A stretch of 64,000 bases of DNA from Bacteroidales bacterium (lineage in GTDB: Bacteria; Bacteroidota; Bacteroidia; Bacteroidales; F082), in contig JAFGXS010000006.1 in assembly GCA_016936505.1 (NCBI GenBank), forward strand, positions 1 through 64,000, written 5' to 3'. The notes under the pieces were generated by a model that saw nothing but the letters and a program-made list of their open reading frames with translations, had not been told where the DNA came from and did not search any database. The first letter of the stretch is position 1. Each line of letters starts with the position of its first letter. Both the position numbers and the translations under genes were made by a program. Below are positions 9,637-19,018 of the stretch, one piece after another.

Positions 9637-12621
9637 ATGATTCCCCAAAATAAAGACATCAAATCTGCTGAATATTTCTTCAACGAAACATCTTTCAGTA
9701 CACTGATCAAAAAACGCATTTATCACGTTTTACTGGTTACCAGTGTTTATGATGCCTTTATTCTTGAAGAAGACGGAAGAATTGAAGAACAGATTTTTAA
9801 TGAGTACGTTTCATTAAACCTGCGTTATCCGCCACGAATCATTAAAGCCACCTCACAAAGTGAAGCATTAAGTATACTAAAGGAAGAAACCATTGACCTA
9901 GTTATTTCCATGTTGAGTTTCGATGACAAAGGAACTTTCAGACTTGCCCGGTTAGTTAAAGAAGACCATCCCAAGGTTCCTTTTGTAGCACTGTCGCCTT
10001 TTTCAAGAGAAGTACGCCTTAAAATGGAACGCATCAATCTTCAGCACATTGATTATGTTTTCAGCTGGTTGGGAAACAATGACCTTTTGATGGCCATCAT
10101 TAAGCTAATTGAAGATAAAATGAATGTGGAACACGATGTAAAGGAGGTTGGAGTTCAGGCAATTATTCTGGTGGAAGACAACATTCGCTTTTATTCCAGT
10201 TACCTGCCCATTATTTATAAAATCCTGTTTAAACAGTCGAGAGCCTTCGTAACCGAGGGATTAAACGAACATCAAAAAATGTTGCGTGCCAGAGGCCGTC
10301 CGAAAATACTGCTGGCCACTAATTTTGAAGAAGGTTTGCACCTTTACAATGAATACAAAAACAATTTGCTGGGTATTATTTCCGATATCAGCTATCCCAG
10401 AAATGGGGTAAAAGATATGGAAGCCGGTATTCGTCTTTTCAGTAAAATTAAAAAAGAGAATCCATACCTGCCCATGCTGCTGCAATCTTCTGATGAATCG
10501 AACAGAGAAAAAGCAGAAAAACTCAGAATCGGGTTTATTGACAAAAATTCTACCAGCTTAACCTACGAACTCCGAGAGTTTATTAAGGCCTATTTTGCCT
10601 TTGGTGATTTTGTATTTAAAGATCCGGAAACGGGAGAAGAAGTGGAACGGGCACACAATCTGAAAGATCTTCAGGAGAAAATCTTCCAGATTCCTCATAA
10701 TTCACTGCAATATCATATAGAAAAGGAACATTTTTCTAAATGGCTTCGTGCCAGAGCCTTGTTTTCATTGGCGCAGCTATTCGGTAGTTTTACCGCTGAT
10801 GATTTTAAAAACATTCGTGAAGTACGGTATTTTATTTTCAATGCCATCAGTAGCTTTAGGATTAATAAATCGAGAGGTGTTATTTCTCAATTCGACAGAA
10901 ACCAGTTTGATGAATATTTTACCATATCAAGAATTGGCGAAGGTTCCATTGGAGGTAAAGCTCGTGGTTTGGCTTTTCTCGATTCTTTGATAAACAGAAA
11001 TCAGTTGCATCAACTTTTTCCAGATGTCGACATTTCCATTCCGAAAACCGTTGTGTTGGGAACCGATATTTTTGATGAGTTTATGGAAATGAATGACCTC
11101 TATCACACTGCACTTTCTGCAACTCATTCTGACGAAGAAATTCTTCAGGCCTTTTTAAACGCCCGTCTTCCTGAAGAAATACAGGAAGACCTGAATATAG
11201 TTGCCTCACGAATTGATGCTCCTTTGGCGGTCAGATCGTCAAGCCAATTGGAAGATTCGCATTACCAACCTTTTGCCGGTATTTATAATACGTATATGAT
11301 TCCGACCAACGTTGATGATGTGGATAAAAAAATTTCCATGATTACCAACGCCATCAAAAGCGTTTATGCTTCTGCTTTTTTCGCTGATAGTAAGTCATAT
11401 ATCCAAGCCACATCGAATGTAATAGATGAGGAAAAAATGGCTGTAGTTTTACAGGAGGTCTGCGGGACTCAATATGGTAATTATTTTTACCCAACACTTT
11501 CAGGAGTAGCCCGCTCTATCGACTATTATCCTATCCCTCCCGAAAGGCCTCAGGACGGTACGGCAAGCATTGCACTTGGTCTAGGAAAATATATTGTTGA
11601 CGGAGGTGGATATTCTCTACGGTTCTCTCCTAAATATCCATCCAAATCTATCCAGACTTCTACCATGGCTTCTTCGCTTAATGAGACCCAGAAATATTTC
11701 TTTGCTTTAAACCTCGAAAATGAAGACTTTGAACCCAGTACAAATGATAGTAATAACCTTATTAAACTAAGTATAAAACAAGGTGAAAAGGATAATTCAA
11801 TCAGAAAGATTGCCAGCACCTTTGACATGCAAAACGGCATGATTCGTGATGGCTATAATTATCAGGGGAAAAAGCTAATCACTTTTGCTCCCATTTTAAA
11901 ACACAACACATTCCCATTGGCTGAAATCTTGCAAAAAACTTTGTATCTGGGAGCCAAAGAAATGGGAAAACCCGTTGAAATAGAATTTGTTATTGACTTA
12001 AACACACGCAAAAACCAAAATATTACTTTTTACCTTTTACAAATCAGACCTATTGCCAGTAAGGAAGAAAGCATCCACATCAGTACTCGAAAAATAAAAA
12101 TTGATGATTGTTTGGTTCTTTCACACTCAGCTCTGGGCAATGGGTTAATTGAAGATGTTTATGACGTGGTGTATGTAAAGCCGCAAAATTTCAATGCCTC
12201 GAAAAATGTGGAAACTGCAGAAATGGTAGGTAACCTGAACAAACAGTTTCTTGTTGAAAACAAAAATTACATCCTTATAGGACCGGGCCGTTGGGGTTCG
12301 GCGGACCCATGGTTGGGTATTCCTGTCAAATGGTCGCAAATATCGGCTGCCAGAATTATTATTGAATCGGGGCTAAAGGAATATCGAATTGATCCCAGTC
12401 AGGGAACTCATTTCTTCCAGAACCTAACCTCTTTCCGGGTAGGGTATTTTACACTCAACCCCTATCTTAATGATGGGCATTATGACCTTGACTTTTTGGA
12501 CAAACAAGAAGCTGTTTTTGAAAATGATATCATTCGCCATGTCAGATTCTCAAAACCTTTAATAACAAAAATTGACGGAAAGAGAAATTTGGGAATCATC
12601 GAAAAACCCAAAGAGAGTTAG
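9637..12621 (+). CDS. Receiver-PPDK_N fusion (PEP/pyruvate-binding domain protein)
   Basis: The ATG at 9637 (994 aa) is preferred over the TTG at 9616, which lies in the -7 box. Residues about 28-160 resemble a receiver domain without its acidic pocket. Residues about 172-320 form a second receiver that keeps Glu180/Asp181, Asp250, Ser284-285 and Lys303. From about 430 there is a PPDK N-terminal ATP-binding domain (GEGSIGGKARGLA; LAVRSSSQLEDS at 530-541). There is no phosphohistidine swivel motif and no PEP-binding barrel, so it cannot be a complete PEP synthase despite common annotation. It may phosphorylate or ligate another substrate under receiver control. Confidence 0.7.
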   Translation: MIPQNKDIKSAEYFFNETSFSTLIKKRIYHVLLVTSVYDAFILEEDGRIEEQIFNEYVSLNLRYPPRIIKATSQSEALSILKEETIDLVISMLSFDDKGTFRLARLVKEDHPKVPFVALSPFSREVRLKMERINLQHIDYVFSWLGNNDLLMAIIKLIEDKMNVEHDVKEVGVQAIILVEDNIRFYSSYLPIIYKILFKQSRAFVTEGLNEHQKMLRARGRPKILLATNFEEGLHLYNEYKNNLLGIISDISYPRNGVKDMEAGIRLFSKIKKENPYLPMLLQSSDESNREKAEKLRIGFIDKNSTSLTYELREFIKAYFAFGDFVFKDPETGEEVERAHNLKDLQEKIFQIPHNSLQYHIEKEHFSKWLRARALFSLAQLFGSFTADDFKNIREVRYFIFNAISSFRINKSRGVISQFDRNQFDEYFTISRIGEGSIGGKARGLAFLDSLINRNQLHQLFPDVDISIPKTVVLGTDIFDEFMEMNDLYHTALSATHSDEEILQAFLNARLPEEIQEDLNIVASRIDAPLAVRSSSQLEDSHYQPFAGIYNTYMIPTNVDDVDKKISMITNAIKSVYASAFFADSKSYIQATSNVIDEEKMAVVLQEVCGTQYGNYFYPTLSGVARSIDYYPIPPERPQDGTASIALGLGKYIVDGGGYSLRFSPKYPSKSIQTSTMASSLNETQKYFFALNLENEDFEPSTNDSNNLIKLSIKQGEKDNSIRKIASTFDMQNGMIRDGYNYQGKKLITFAPILKHNTFPLAEILQKTLYLGAKEMGKPVEIEFVIDLNTRKNQNITFYLLQIRPIASKEESIHISTRKIKIDDCLVLSHSALGNGLIEDVYDVVYVKPQNFNASKNVETAEMVGNLNKQFLVENKNYILIGPGRWGSADPWLGIPVKWSQISAARIIIESGLKEYRIDPSQGTHFFQNLTSFRVGYFTLNPYLNDGHYDLDFLDKQEAVFENDIIRHVRFSKPLITKIDGKRNLGIIEKPKES

Positions 12622-13691
12622 TCAATCAATACTGTTTTTTCCTTCATTAGATTTGCAGTCATACAAGAATGGACAGGCAAAATACCCAAAACATCTGAAG
12701 GCTTCCAGTTTTGTAATTCCTGTTCAGGCAATTTCACAATCCCATGTTCCTGAGAGAGTGATGAAACATAGGCTCCGGGAATGGGCTCACCCCAGGTTCC
12801 ATTTTCATTTAAACGAACCACATAACCAAACAGTTGAAATTGGTTATCAGCAGCAATAAATTCTTTGGATAAATGAACACCGCCTCCGTAAACAACAAGT
12901 TCATTTCTGTTGGGATGCAAAGCAACTACAGGACAGGCCAAAGCAACAGCAATATCATTTAAAGAACAGGAACCCAAATGATATTGCATCACATCGTAAT
13001 AAACAAAATTACCCGGCCTTATCTCATCAAATTCAGTACAATCTTCGGCCACACTACACGACGGTGTATCACCATAGGACAATATTAAGTTGGGATAATC
13101 ACTTACATATCTGCCCTTTAAGCTTTGCATCTGGAATGCGGCAGAATTCTTAATTTCCAATATCGCTTCTTTTCCTTTTGCATGATAGGTATGTCCGGCA
13201 TGGGAAAGAAATCCCTTAAAAGATAAATTCGGCGCTGTTTGAATAATTTCCAGAATGGTATCAATCTCATCCAAATCCCCAACTGACAAACCTGTACGAT
13301 GATATCCTGTATCTATTTTTAAGAAAACGCCCATTTTTGCATGAGCCCGCTTGGCTAATTCCGATACAACATAACTGCTTTCAACCAATACATTCAGATT
13401 AATTTTCTCAGCCAATTTGTTTACTTCCTCCATCTCCAATAAATTCAGCGGAAAAGCAATTGTAATATCATCCCAGCCGTGTTCAGCAAAAAACAGGGCC
13501 ATCGAAACAGAGGAAACGGTAATCTTATCCACACCTCGTTCTCTGAAAAGCGTTCCTACTTCAACAGACTGGTGTGTTTTAAAATGCGGACGAAAAATAA
13601 CTGAAGATTCTTGTGCTTTCTTCAGCATTCGCTCTAAATTTGATTTTACCTTGATTTTATCTATTAGAAAAACAGGACTTTTAAATTCCAT
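12618..13691 (-). CDS. D-serine dehydratase / D-threonine aldolase-like PLP enzyme
   Basis: This 357-aa protein has the alanine-racemase-like TIM barrel of fold-type III PLP enzymes. The motif RPHFKTHQ has Lys38 as the likely PLP Schiff-base residue, and SHAGHTYHA and GDTPSC are family stretches. Near the C-terminus His341 and Cys343 (HSC) match the His/Cys zinc pair of eukaryotic-type D-serine dehydratase; D-threonine aldolases usually have His/Asp. D-serine or a related D-3-hydroxy amino acid is therefore the likely substrate, by inference. Its stop codon overlaps the stop of the convergent PPDK-like gene. Confidence 0.75.
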   Translation of the reverse strand: MEFKSPVFLIDKIKVKSNLERMLKKAQESSVIFRPHFKTHQSVEVGTLFRERGVDKITVSSVSMALFFAEHGWDDITIAFPLNLLEMEEVNKLAEKINLNVLVESSYVVSELAKRAHAKMGVFLKIDTGYHRTGLSVGDLDEIDTILEIIQTAPNLSFKGFLSHAGHTYHAKGKEAILEIKNSAAFQMQSLKGRYVSDYPNLILSYGDTPSCSVAEDCTEFDEIRPGNFVYYDVMQYHLGSCSLNDIAVALACPVVALHPNRNELVVYGGGVHLSKEFIAADNQFQLFGYVVRLNENGTWGEPIPGAYVSSLSQEHGIVKLPEQELQNWKPSDVLGILPVHSCMTANLMKEKTVLID

Positions 13692-13711
13692 AATCAGCTC
13701 AATAATGATTA

Positions 13712-15532
13712 TTACAAAAGTAAAATCTTATTCCGATAAACTTTATTGTTCACGCCAATCCTAATAAAATACATTCCTGACTTAAATGTATCGGGCAACC
13801 TTATTTCTATTCTGTTTCCCTCTGGTTTTACCTTGTTTTTATAAATCATCTTTCCATCCAAACTGTATACTTCATAATTTAAAACCTGTAAAATCTTCTC
13901 AGGAAAAAGAGAATAAAAGAAACCATGGTTTGGATTAGGATAAATCATCATTTTGTGGAAAGCATCGGGGTTTTCAATTCCGGTTGTTGATCCGTTATCG
14001 CAATAGTTATAACCTTCTCCTGTATGATACCTGATTACAGAAGGAATAACTGAAGAGCTTTCAGAAGCCGGCATTGGCGGAGGCCATGAAAGTGTTTCAT
14101 TCCAGAATTCCGGAGCTGAGCTTAGGTAATAGGATGAATCCGAAAGATCGTAGGTTCCTGAAGGAACCCATTGTCCAAGGATATTATTTCCGTAAACAAA
14201 ATTACTATCCAAATCTACAGTAAACTGTCCGTGAAGCAATGTTGTATTGGTTGTCTGATTTCCCACAAAATTTTGATTTATCGAACCGGGTATATCAGGA
14301 TATGAAATATAAAATCCAATCCCCCACGATTCTGCACGATTTCTAAAAAATGTATTCCATGGTCCCGCTATACCCCAATAATCATCTATAACAATATTCT
14401 GAACTACATTTCCCTCAAATAAATTAGCAAAAGGATAATGACCATGCAATGAAATATCACCTGAAGCATCATTAGGAAATTCGGTTCGGATTACATCAAA
14501 AGAATAGTTATAAGAAAAGACATTGCCATTAGCTCCGTTGTATGCCATCATAGCATGGCGCAAATGATGAAAAATATTATTTGTTATTAAACAACCACCA
14601 CTATGATAAGAAACTGTAACGCCATAACCATGTGTTGCCACGCCATCAAATAAAAATGCATTCCTGAAAGTACTTCCTTCTACTCTAATCATTGAACTTC
14701 GGCTGACAAAAACATGGCTGGCATTGCTACTGTCGCTTACAATTGCTCTTACCCGACAATTGACTGCCAGGTTAAAATAAATATTATAACCTCCGCCTGT
14801 TCCCGTTCCATCCAATCTTTTGATGGTCATACACTGCACACCCGAATTCACCACTGGCGTAATCTTTTGTATTTGGGGTTTCAGATTTGTGTCATAATCA
14901 ATTCTTAAAGGATTAGATAAAAATATTGTATCACCATCTACTGACAAAACCTGCTCAATTTGTCCTACCGAATAATCAGCCCAGCTGACAGGCTGTGTAT
15001 CCCAACTTCCATTTTCTTCTCTTATCTCAACCCAGTCGCCCGGCTGAAATTGGGTAGATGCAGTCCATAACTTATTACTTCCTTTTTCAAACCCACCATC
15101 CAATAAAACAAAATTATTAGCCGAACTTCCGGTCATTTGGATCGTATTCACGGGTTGGTTTCTCAAATCAAACAATAAGTTTGTGTTCAAAGTTCCTGCT
15201 CCTGCCAAAACAACGCTATCAGGCAAACTTATTGTACTTTCAAACATAAACCTTCCGGCAGGAAAATAAATAACTCCCGCATGACCATTCAAAGCTGAGA
15301 GCGCTGTTGTAAAAGCTGCTGTATTATCTTCCTGACCTAAACTATCTCCTCCGTAATCCATGATATTCAATCGAGTAGTTGGTTCACGAAACTGATACTT
15401 ATCTACTATCTGACCCCAATTAACACGTTTATCGGAAGGAATAACCTGTGAATGTACCGTTAAAACCAAATTCGACAAGAAAACTATAAGCAATAGTTTA
15501 GCCCGAAATGCGTTTTTGTAAAACTTTTTCAT
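13712..15532 (-). CDS. Secreted right-handed beta-helix (pectate-lyase-3-like) protein with T9SS sorting domain
   Basis: This 606-aa protein has a Sec signal peptide (residues 1 to about 29) and then a pectate-lyase-superfamily start (LNIMDYGGDSLGQEDNT) with a gap-rich beta-helix repeat pattern to about residue 500. The last 80 residues form a type A T9SS C-terminal sorting domain (MIYPNPNHGFF at its start, SGMYFIRI near its end, then a basic tail). It is probably exported across the outer membrane and processed by the sortase PorU. The carbohydrate substrate cannot be read from sequence. A -7 box and a perfect palindrome lie upstream. Confidence 0.85.
   Translation of the reverse strand: MKKFYKNAFRAKLLLIVFLSNLVLTVHSQVIPSDKRVNWGQIVDKYQFREPTTRLNIMDYGGDSLGQEDNTAAFTTALSALNGHAGVIYFPAGRFMFESTISLPDSVVLAGAGTLNTNLLFDLRNQPVNTIQMTGSSANNFVLLDGGFEKGSNKLWTASTQFQPGDWVEIREENGSWDTQPVSWADYSVGQIEQVLSVDGDTIFLSNPLRIDYDTNLKPQIQKITPVVNSGVQCMTIKRLDGTGTGGGYNIYFNLAVNCRVRAIVSDSSNASHVFVSRSSMIRVEGSTFRNAFLFDGVATHGYGVTVSYHSGGCLITNNIFHHLRHAMMAYNGANGNVFSYNYSFDVIRTEFPNDASGDISLHGHYPFANLFEGNVVQNIVIDDYWGIAGPWNTFFRNRAESWGIGFYISYPDIPGSINQNFVGNQTTNTTLLHGQFTVDLDSNFVYGNNILGQWVPSGTYDLSDSSYYLSSAPEFWNETLSWPPPMPASESSSVIPSVIRYHTGEGYNYCDNGSTTGIENPDAFHKMMIYPNPNHGFFYSLFPEKILQVLNYEVYSLDGKMIYKNKVKPEGNRIEIRLPDTFKSGMYFIRIGVNNKVYRNKILLL
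13715..13722 (-). promoter_or_regulatory. -7 box (TACTTTTG) for the D-serine dehydratase-like gene
   Basis: On the minus strand TACTTTTG matches TAnnTTTG and lies 23 nt before the ATG at 13691. It overlaps the 3' end of the upstream beta-helix gene. No good -33 element is seen. Confidence 0.4.
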
Positions 15533-15549
15533 GTGTAACCTTCCTTTTC

Positions 15550-15557
15550 CAAAGATA
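15550..15557 (-). promoter_or_regulatory. -7 box (TATCTTTG) for the T9SS beta-helix gene
   Basis: A perfect TAnnTTTG match on the minus strand, 17 nt before the ATG at 15532. The place expected for the -33 element falls inside the palindrome at 15572-15594. Confidence 0.45.
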
Positions 15558-15571
15558 AGGAATAAAAGAAA

Positions 15572-15594
15572 AAAAGTAAAGCTTCTTTACTTTT
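15572..15594. promoter_or_regulatory. Perfect 10-bp inverted repeat in a divergent promoter region
   Basis: AAAAGTAAAG (15572-15581) and its exact complement CTTTACTTTT (15585-15594) flank a 3-nt spacer. It lies between the divergent beta-helix and GldN-like lipoprotein genes and covers the -33 position of the minus-strand promoter. It is a candidate operator. It is not followed by a clean T tract placing it after a gene, so a terminator is unlikely. Confidence 0.4.
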
Positions 15595-15675
15595 ATATCG
15601 GTCAGATAGATATGAAGCAAAAAATTGTACTTTTAGAATTAAAACAGCATAAACATTCAGATACAGATTTCGTTC

Positions 15676-16245
15676 ATGAAAAACAAAATCAAAATAGCTT
15701 TTGTGGTTGGCGTATTGTTTATTACAGCTTCCTGCAATCAGAAAAAAGAAAAAGTGATCACCCCCAAAATCCAATACGATGTAACCATACAGAGCCCTAA
15801 TTCATCTTACGACTGGTGGATTCAAAACATTCCGGGACCTCAGCGGGAAAAATTAATAGAAACTTTGCTGAAAGGTGCACTTTCGGGAAAGTATCCTGTT
15901 TATGACTACTTCTACAACCCTATTAATCCACAAAAAGTAGCTCAGATTCTAAACGATAGTATTCGAAAAACGGTTCAGGATAAGAATCCTCCTTACGAAT
16001 TAAAAGATACAGTAATTGTAAAAAGAATAGGAATTAAAGATATTGCCAAACTGCGGTTCCTTGAAAAATGGGATATAGATCCGGCAAATCTGGAAATCAG
16101 TAAAAAAGTAATGGGAATAGCACCTGTGGCAAAAATTCAGGATGTTTCAGGAAATACAAGATGGCAACCTCTTTTTTGGGTAATTACAGATAATGCCTTT
16201 CTGAAAGAACTGAAAAAAAATCAAACAGAAAACTTTGACGATTAA
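15676..16245 (+). CDS. GldN-like lipoprotein
   Basis: This 189-aa protein has a lipoprotein signal with lipobox ITASC (Cys20). Its middle and C-terminal part (IKDIAKLRFLEKWDID, then GIAPVAKIQDVSG and PLFWV) recalls the conserved core of the T9SS/gliding protein GldN/PorN, which works in the periplasmic ring with GldK. True GldN is longer, lies in a gldKLMN cluster and is not usually a lipoprotein, so this is an orphan relative. Function is inferred only. It is divergent from a T9SS cargo gene. Confidence 0.5.
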   Translation: MKNKIKIAFVVGVLFITASCNQKKEKVITPKIQYDVTIQSPNSSYDWWIQNIPGPQREKLIETLLKGALSGKYPVYDYFYNPINPQKVAQILNDSIRKTVQDKNPPYELKDTVIVKRIGIKDIAKLRFLEKWDIDPANLEISKKVMGIAPVAKIQDVSGNTRWQPLFWVITDNAFLKELKKNQTENFDD

Positions 16246-16300
16246 CATGCTTTTGTGAACAAAAATAACAAGTCATTTTAATTCAGTAATTCCTATATTT

Positions 16301-16308
16301 TAATTTTG
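16301..16308 (+). promoter_or_regulatory. -7 box (TAATTTTG) of the glucosaminidase gene
   Basis: A perfect TAnnTTTG match ending 8 nt before the ATG at 16317. A GTG codon at 16308 is formed by the end of the box and was rejected as a start. The leader would be only a few nucleotides. Confidence 0.5.
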
Positions 16309-16316
16309 TGTGTACT

Positions 16317-17276
16317 ATGCATCTATTTAAAAAGTTTTCCATTTATATTTTGTTGACCTTGATGTTTTTTGCTTTTAGTAATAGCTTAAAGGCACAAACT
16401 AACAGGAGGACTTTAGAGTACATCAAAAAATACAAAGACATTGCCATAAGAAGCATGGAGAAATACAAGATTCCGGCTTCCATAACTTTAGCACAGGGCA
16501 TTCTTGAATCGGGAAGCGGAGAAGGCCGCCTGGCCAGAAAAGCTAATAACCACTTTGGTATTAAATGTCATAACGGCTGGCAAGGAAAAACGTTTTACAT
16601 GGACGATGATTACAAGCATGAATGTTTCAGAAAGTACAAAAATCCTGAAGCCTCGTTTGCCGATCATTCAGACTTTCTTACCTCCGGAAGCCGATATGCT
16701 TTTCTGTTTAAATATCCGATTACCGATTACAAAAAATGGGCCTACGGGCTCAAACGTGCCGGATATGCCACTAATCCCAAATATCCTGAGCTATTAATAA
16801 GCCTTATTGAACGTTATAAACTGTATCGATATGATAAGACTGTTAAAAAACACTGGTGGCAAATTGTAAACAAATCAAAAATAAAATATGTCGAACCCGA
16901 TACAGATCAATTTGTAGTAGCCGGAAAAAATGTTGTTGGCAGGAATTATTATCTAAATAACGACAGAAAAGTTGTTATTATCAGATCTGGAGACACATTT
17001 AAAACGCTGTCATCTGATTTTGAAATATCGTTACCCAGATTATTAAAATACAATGACGTAAATAAAGACTTTATACTTCATCCCGGCGACCTGATTTATT
17101 TACAGAAAAAGGCTCGTAAGGCGGAAAGACCATATTACTATCACGTTGTGAAAGAGGGCGAAACACTGTGGCAAATTGCACAACTCTACGGAATACAACT
17201 CAAAGTATTGAAAAAAAGAAACAACCTGCCGACGGTTTATCAACCGGAAGCAGAAAGTCATCTTAAATTACGTTAA
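16317..17276 (+). CDS. Glucosaminidase with LysM domains (peptidoglycan hydrolase)
   Basis: The 319-aa protein starts at the ATG at 16317, just after the -7 box, and has a signal peptide ending near SLKAQ (residue 27). Residues 30-175 form a glucosaminidase domain of the FlgJ/LytG type, with likely catalytic Glu64 in LAQGILESGSG and the NNHFGIKC motif. Two LysM repeats follow (about 203-252 and 272-317), which would hold it on peptidoglycan. It should cleave glycan strands in the periplasm during wall growth or remodelling. Confidence 0.9.
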   Translation: MHLFKKFSIYILLTLMFFAFSNSLKAQTNRRTLEYIKKYKDIAIRSMEKYKIPASITLAQGILESGSGEGRLARKANNHFGIKCHNGWQGKTFYMDDDYKHECFRKYKNPEASFADHSDFLTSGSRYAFLFKYPITDYKKWAYGLKRAGYATNPKYPELLISLIERYKLYRYDKTVKKHWWQIVNKSKIKYVEPDTDQFVVAGKNVVGRNYYLNNDRKVVIIRSGDTFKTLSSDFEISLPRLLKYNDVNKDFILHPGDLIYLQKKARKAERPYYYHVVKEGETLWQIAQLYGIQLKVLKKRNNLPTVYQPEAESHLKLR

Positions 17277-17357
17277 CTTCATTCTCAATAACGTTGCAAT
17301 TGCTGTCAAAAAGCAGATTTTTGCTTAAATTTACCCCCTACTTAAAATTAGATTACT

Positions 17358-18779
17358 ATGTTTCATAAATCAGTTTACATGGGCAGAAGAGCCCGGTTGA
17401 AAAAAGAACTCGGCTCCGGTATTGCCTTATTTCCAGGTAATGTAGATGCCGCTTTTAACTATGGTTCAAACACTTACTCTTTTAGACAAGACAGCAACTT
17501 TCTCTATTATTTTGGTTTGGACCATGCAGGTTTTTCTGGAGTGATTGATGTTAATAATGACAAGGATATTATCTTCGGAAACGATGTGGATATGGATGAT
17601 ATTATCTGGATGGGTCCACAACCTTTTGTATCTGATATGGCAGCTGAAGTTGGCATTGAAAACACGGCGCCTTATGCACAGTTAACTTCATTCATTAAAA
17701 GTGCATTGAAGTCCGGACAGAAAGTTCATTTCCTTCCACCCTATCGTGGAGAAACCATTATCGAACTTGCTGCATTATTGGATATTTCTGTTAGTGAAGT
17801 AAAAGCAAAAGCATCTGTCGAACTCATCAAGGCTGTAGTAAAGCAGCGGGAAATTAAAGACGAGCATGAAGTAGCAGAAATTGAAAAAGCAATGTTCACT
17901 GCTTATATGATGCATACCACTTCCATGAAAATGGCTCAACCTGGCATGGTTGAACAAGACATTGCCGGAACCATTGAGGGTATTGCTCTAGCTTTGGGAG
18001 GCCCGGTATCATTTCCCGTTATTTTAAGTGTAGACGGACAAACTTTGCACAACCACGATCATCATAATATACTCAAAGAAGGAAGAATGATGGTTACCGA
18101 TGCTGGTGCTGAAACATCAATGCATTATGCCAGTGACATTACCCGTACAGTTCCTGTTGGAGGAAAATTTAATACCCGTCAGGCTGAAATTTATCAAATT
18201 GTTTTAGATGCCAACACGGAAGTAATCAAAGCCTCAAAACCCGGTGTTCCATATAGAGATATGCATTTTCTCGCTTCACGTGTTATTGTCAACGGCCTCA
18301 AAAATCTGGGACTCATGAAAGGCGATACCGAAGCCGCTGTTCAGGCCGGTGCTCATACTTTATTCCTGCCGCACGGTTTGGGACATATGATGGGACTTGA
18401 TGTGCATGATATGGAAGGTTTGGGAGAAGATTACGTTGGTTATAATGACACCATAAAACGTTCGGATCAGTTTGGAACCGCTTATTTACGTTTAGGTAAA
18501 GAGCTAAAACCCGGATTTGTTGTTACCGATGAACCTGGAATCTATTTCATCCCTGCCCTGATAGATCAATTCAAAGCTGAAGGCAAATTCAAAGACTTCG
18601 TTAATTACGATAAGGTTGAAACCTATAAGGATTTTGGTGGCATTCGGATTGAAGATGATTTACTCATCACTGAAGACGGTTGCCGCGTGTTGGGCAAACC
18701 TATTCCGAAAACTATCGGTGAGGTTGAAAAAACCATGGCTGAACCCAGAGAATGGATTAAGCGAGAAGGATTTATTTAA
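17358..18779 (+). CDS. pepP: Xaa-Pro aminopeptidase (aminopeptidase P, M24B)
   Basis: This 473-aa cytosolic metallopeptidase removes N-terminal residues next to proline. It has the N-terminal creatinase-like domain (residues 1 to about 165) and a C-terminal pita-bread catalytic domain. The five metal ligands are visible: Asp248 (TDAG), Asp260 (SDITR), His343 (HGLGHMMG), Glu392 (DEPG) and Glu432 (GIRIEDD). It is a single gene, ended by a strong terminator. Confidence 0.93.
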   Translation: MFHKSVYMGRRARLKKELGSGIALFPGNVDAAFNYGSNTYSFRQDSNFLYYFGLDHAGFSGVIDVNNDKDIIFGNDVDMDDIIWMGPQPFVSDMAAEVGIENTAPYAQLTSFIKSALKSGQKVHFLPPYRGETIIELAALLDISVSEVKAKASVELIKAVVKQREIKDEHEVAEIEKAMFTAYMMHTTSMKMAQPGMVEQDIAGTIEGIALALGGPVSFPVILSVDGQTLHNHDHHNILKEGRMMVTDAGAETSMHYASDITRTVPVGGKFNTRQAEIYQIVLDANTEVIKASKPGVPYRDMHFLASRVIVNGLKNLGLMKGDTEAAVQAGAHTLFLPHGLGHMMGLDVHDMEGLGEDYVGYNDTIKRSDQFGTAYLRLGKELKPGFVVTDEPGIYFIPALIDQFKAEGKFKDFVNYDKVETYKDFGGIRIEDDLLITEDGCRVLGKPIPKTIGEVEKTMAEPREWIKREGFI

Positions 18780-18783
18780 TATA

Positions 18784-18807
18784 AAAGCGGCAAATGCCGC
18801 TTTTTTT
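18784..18807 (+). terminator. Rho-independent terminator after pepP
   Basis: GCGGCA (18787-18792) pairs with TGCCGC (18795-18800), extended by flanking A/T pairs, and is followed by a run of T. It starts 4 nt after the pepP stop. Confidence 0.85.
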
Positions 18808-18984
18808 ATTTAGTTTATTTCCTTCCAGACAATCGGACCCTATTTTAAAAGAATTCCAAATTACACACTGTTGATCATCTGAAACTATTTACTGGTAAGC
18901 GATTGAACAATTCCTGAATTATCATTTTTTATTCGTAATCACTTGTCTTCAATGTGAAAGTTATAAAATTAACAATGCAAATTT

Positions 18985-18992
18985 TATATTTG
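18985..18992 (+). promoter_or_regulatory. -7 box (TATATTTG) of the acyl-CoA dehydrogenase gene
   Basis: A perfect TAnnTTTG match 26 nt before the ATG at 19019. No clear -33 TTG. Confidence 0.45.
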
Positions 18993-19018
18993 CTCTTCAA
19001 TTTCATAAACAACAACAA

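Noticed and set aside
9637-12621. Annotation as phosphoenolpyruvate synthase
   Set aside because: The phosphohistidine swivel motif and PEP-binding barrel are absent.
16250-16268. Inverted repeat TTTTGT-GA-ACAAAA after the GldN-like gene as a terminator
   Set aside because: It has no GC stem and no T tract, so it would be too weak.
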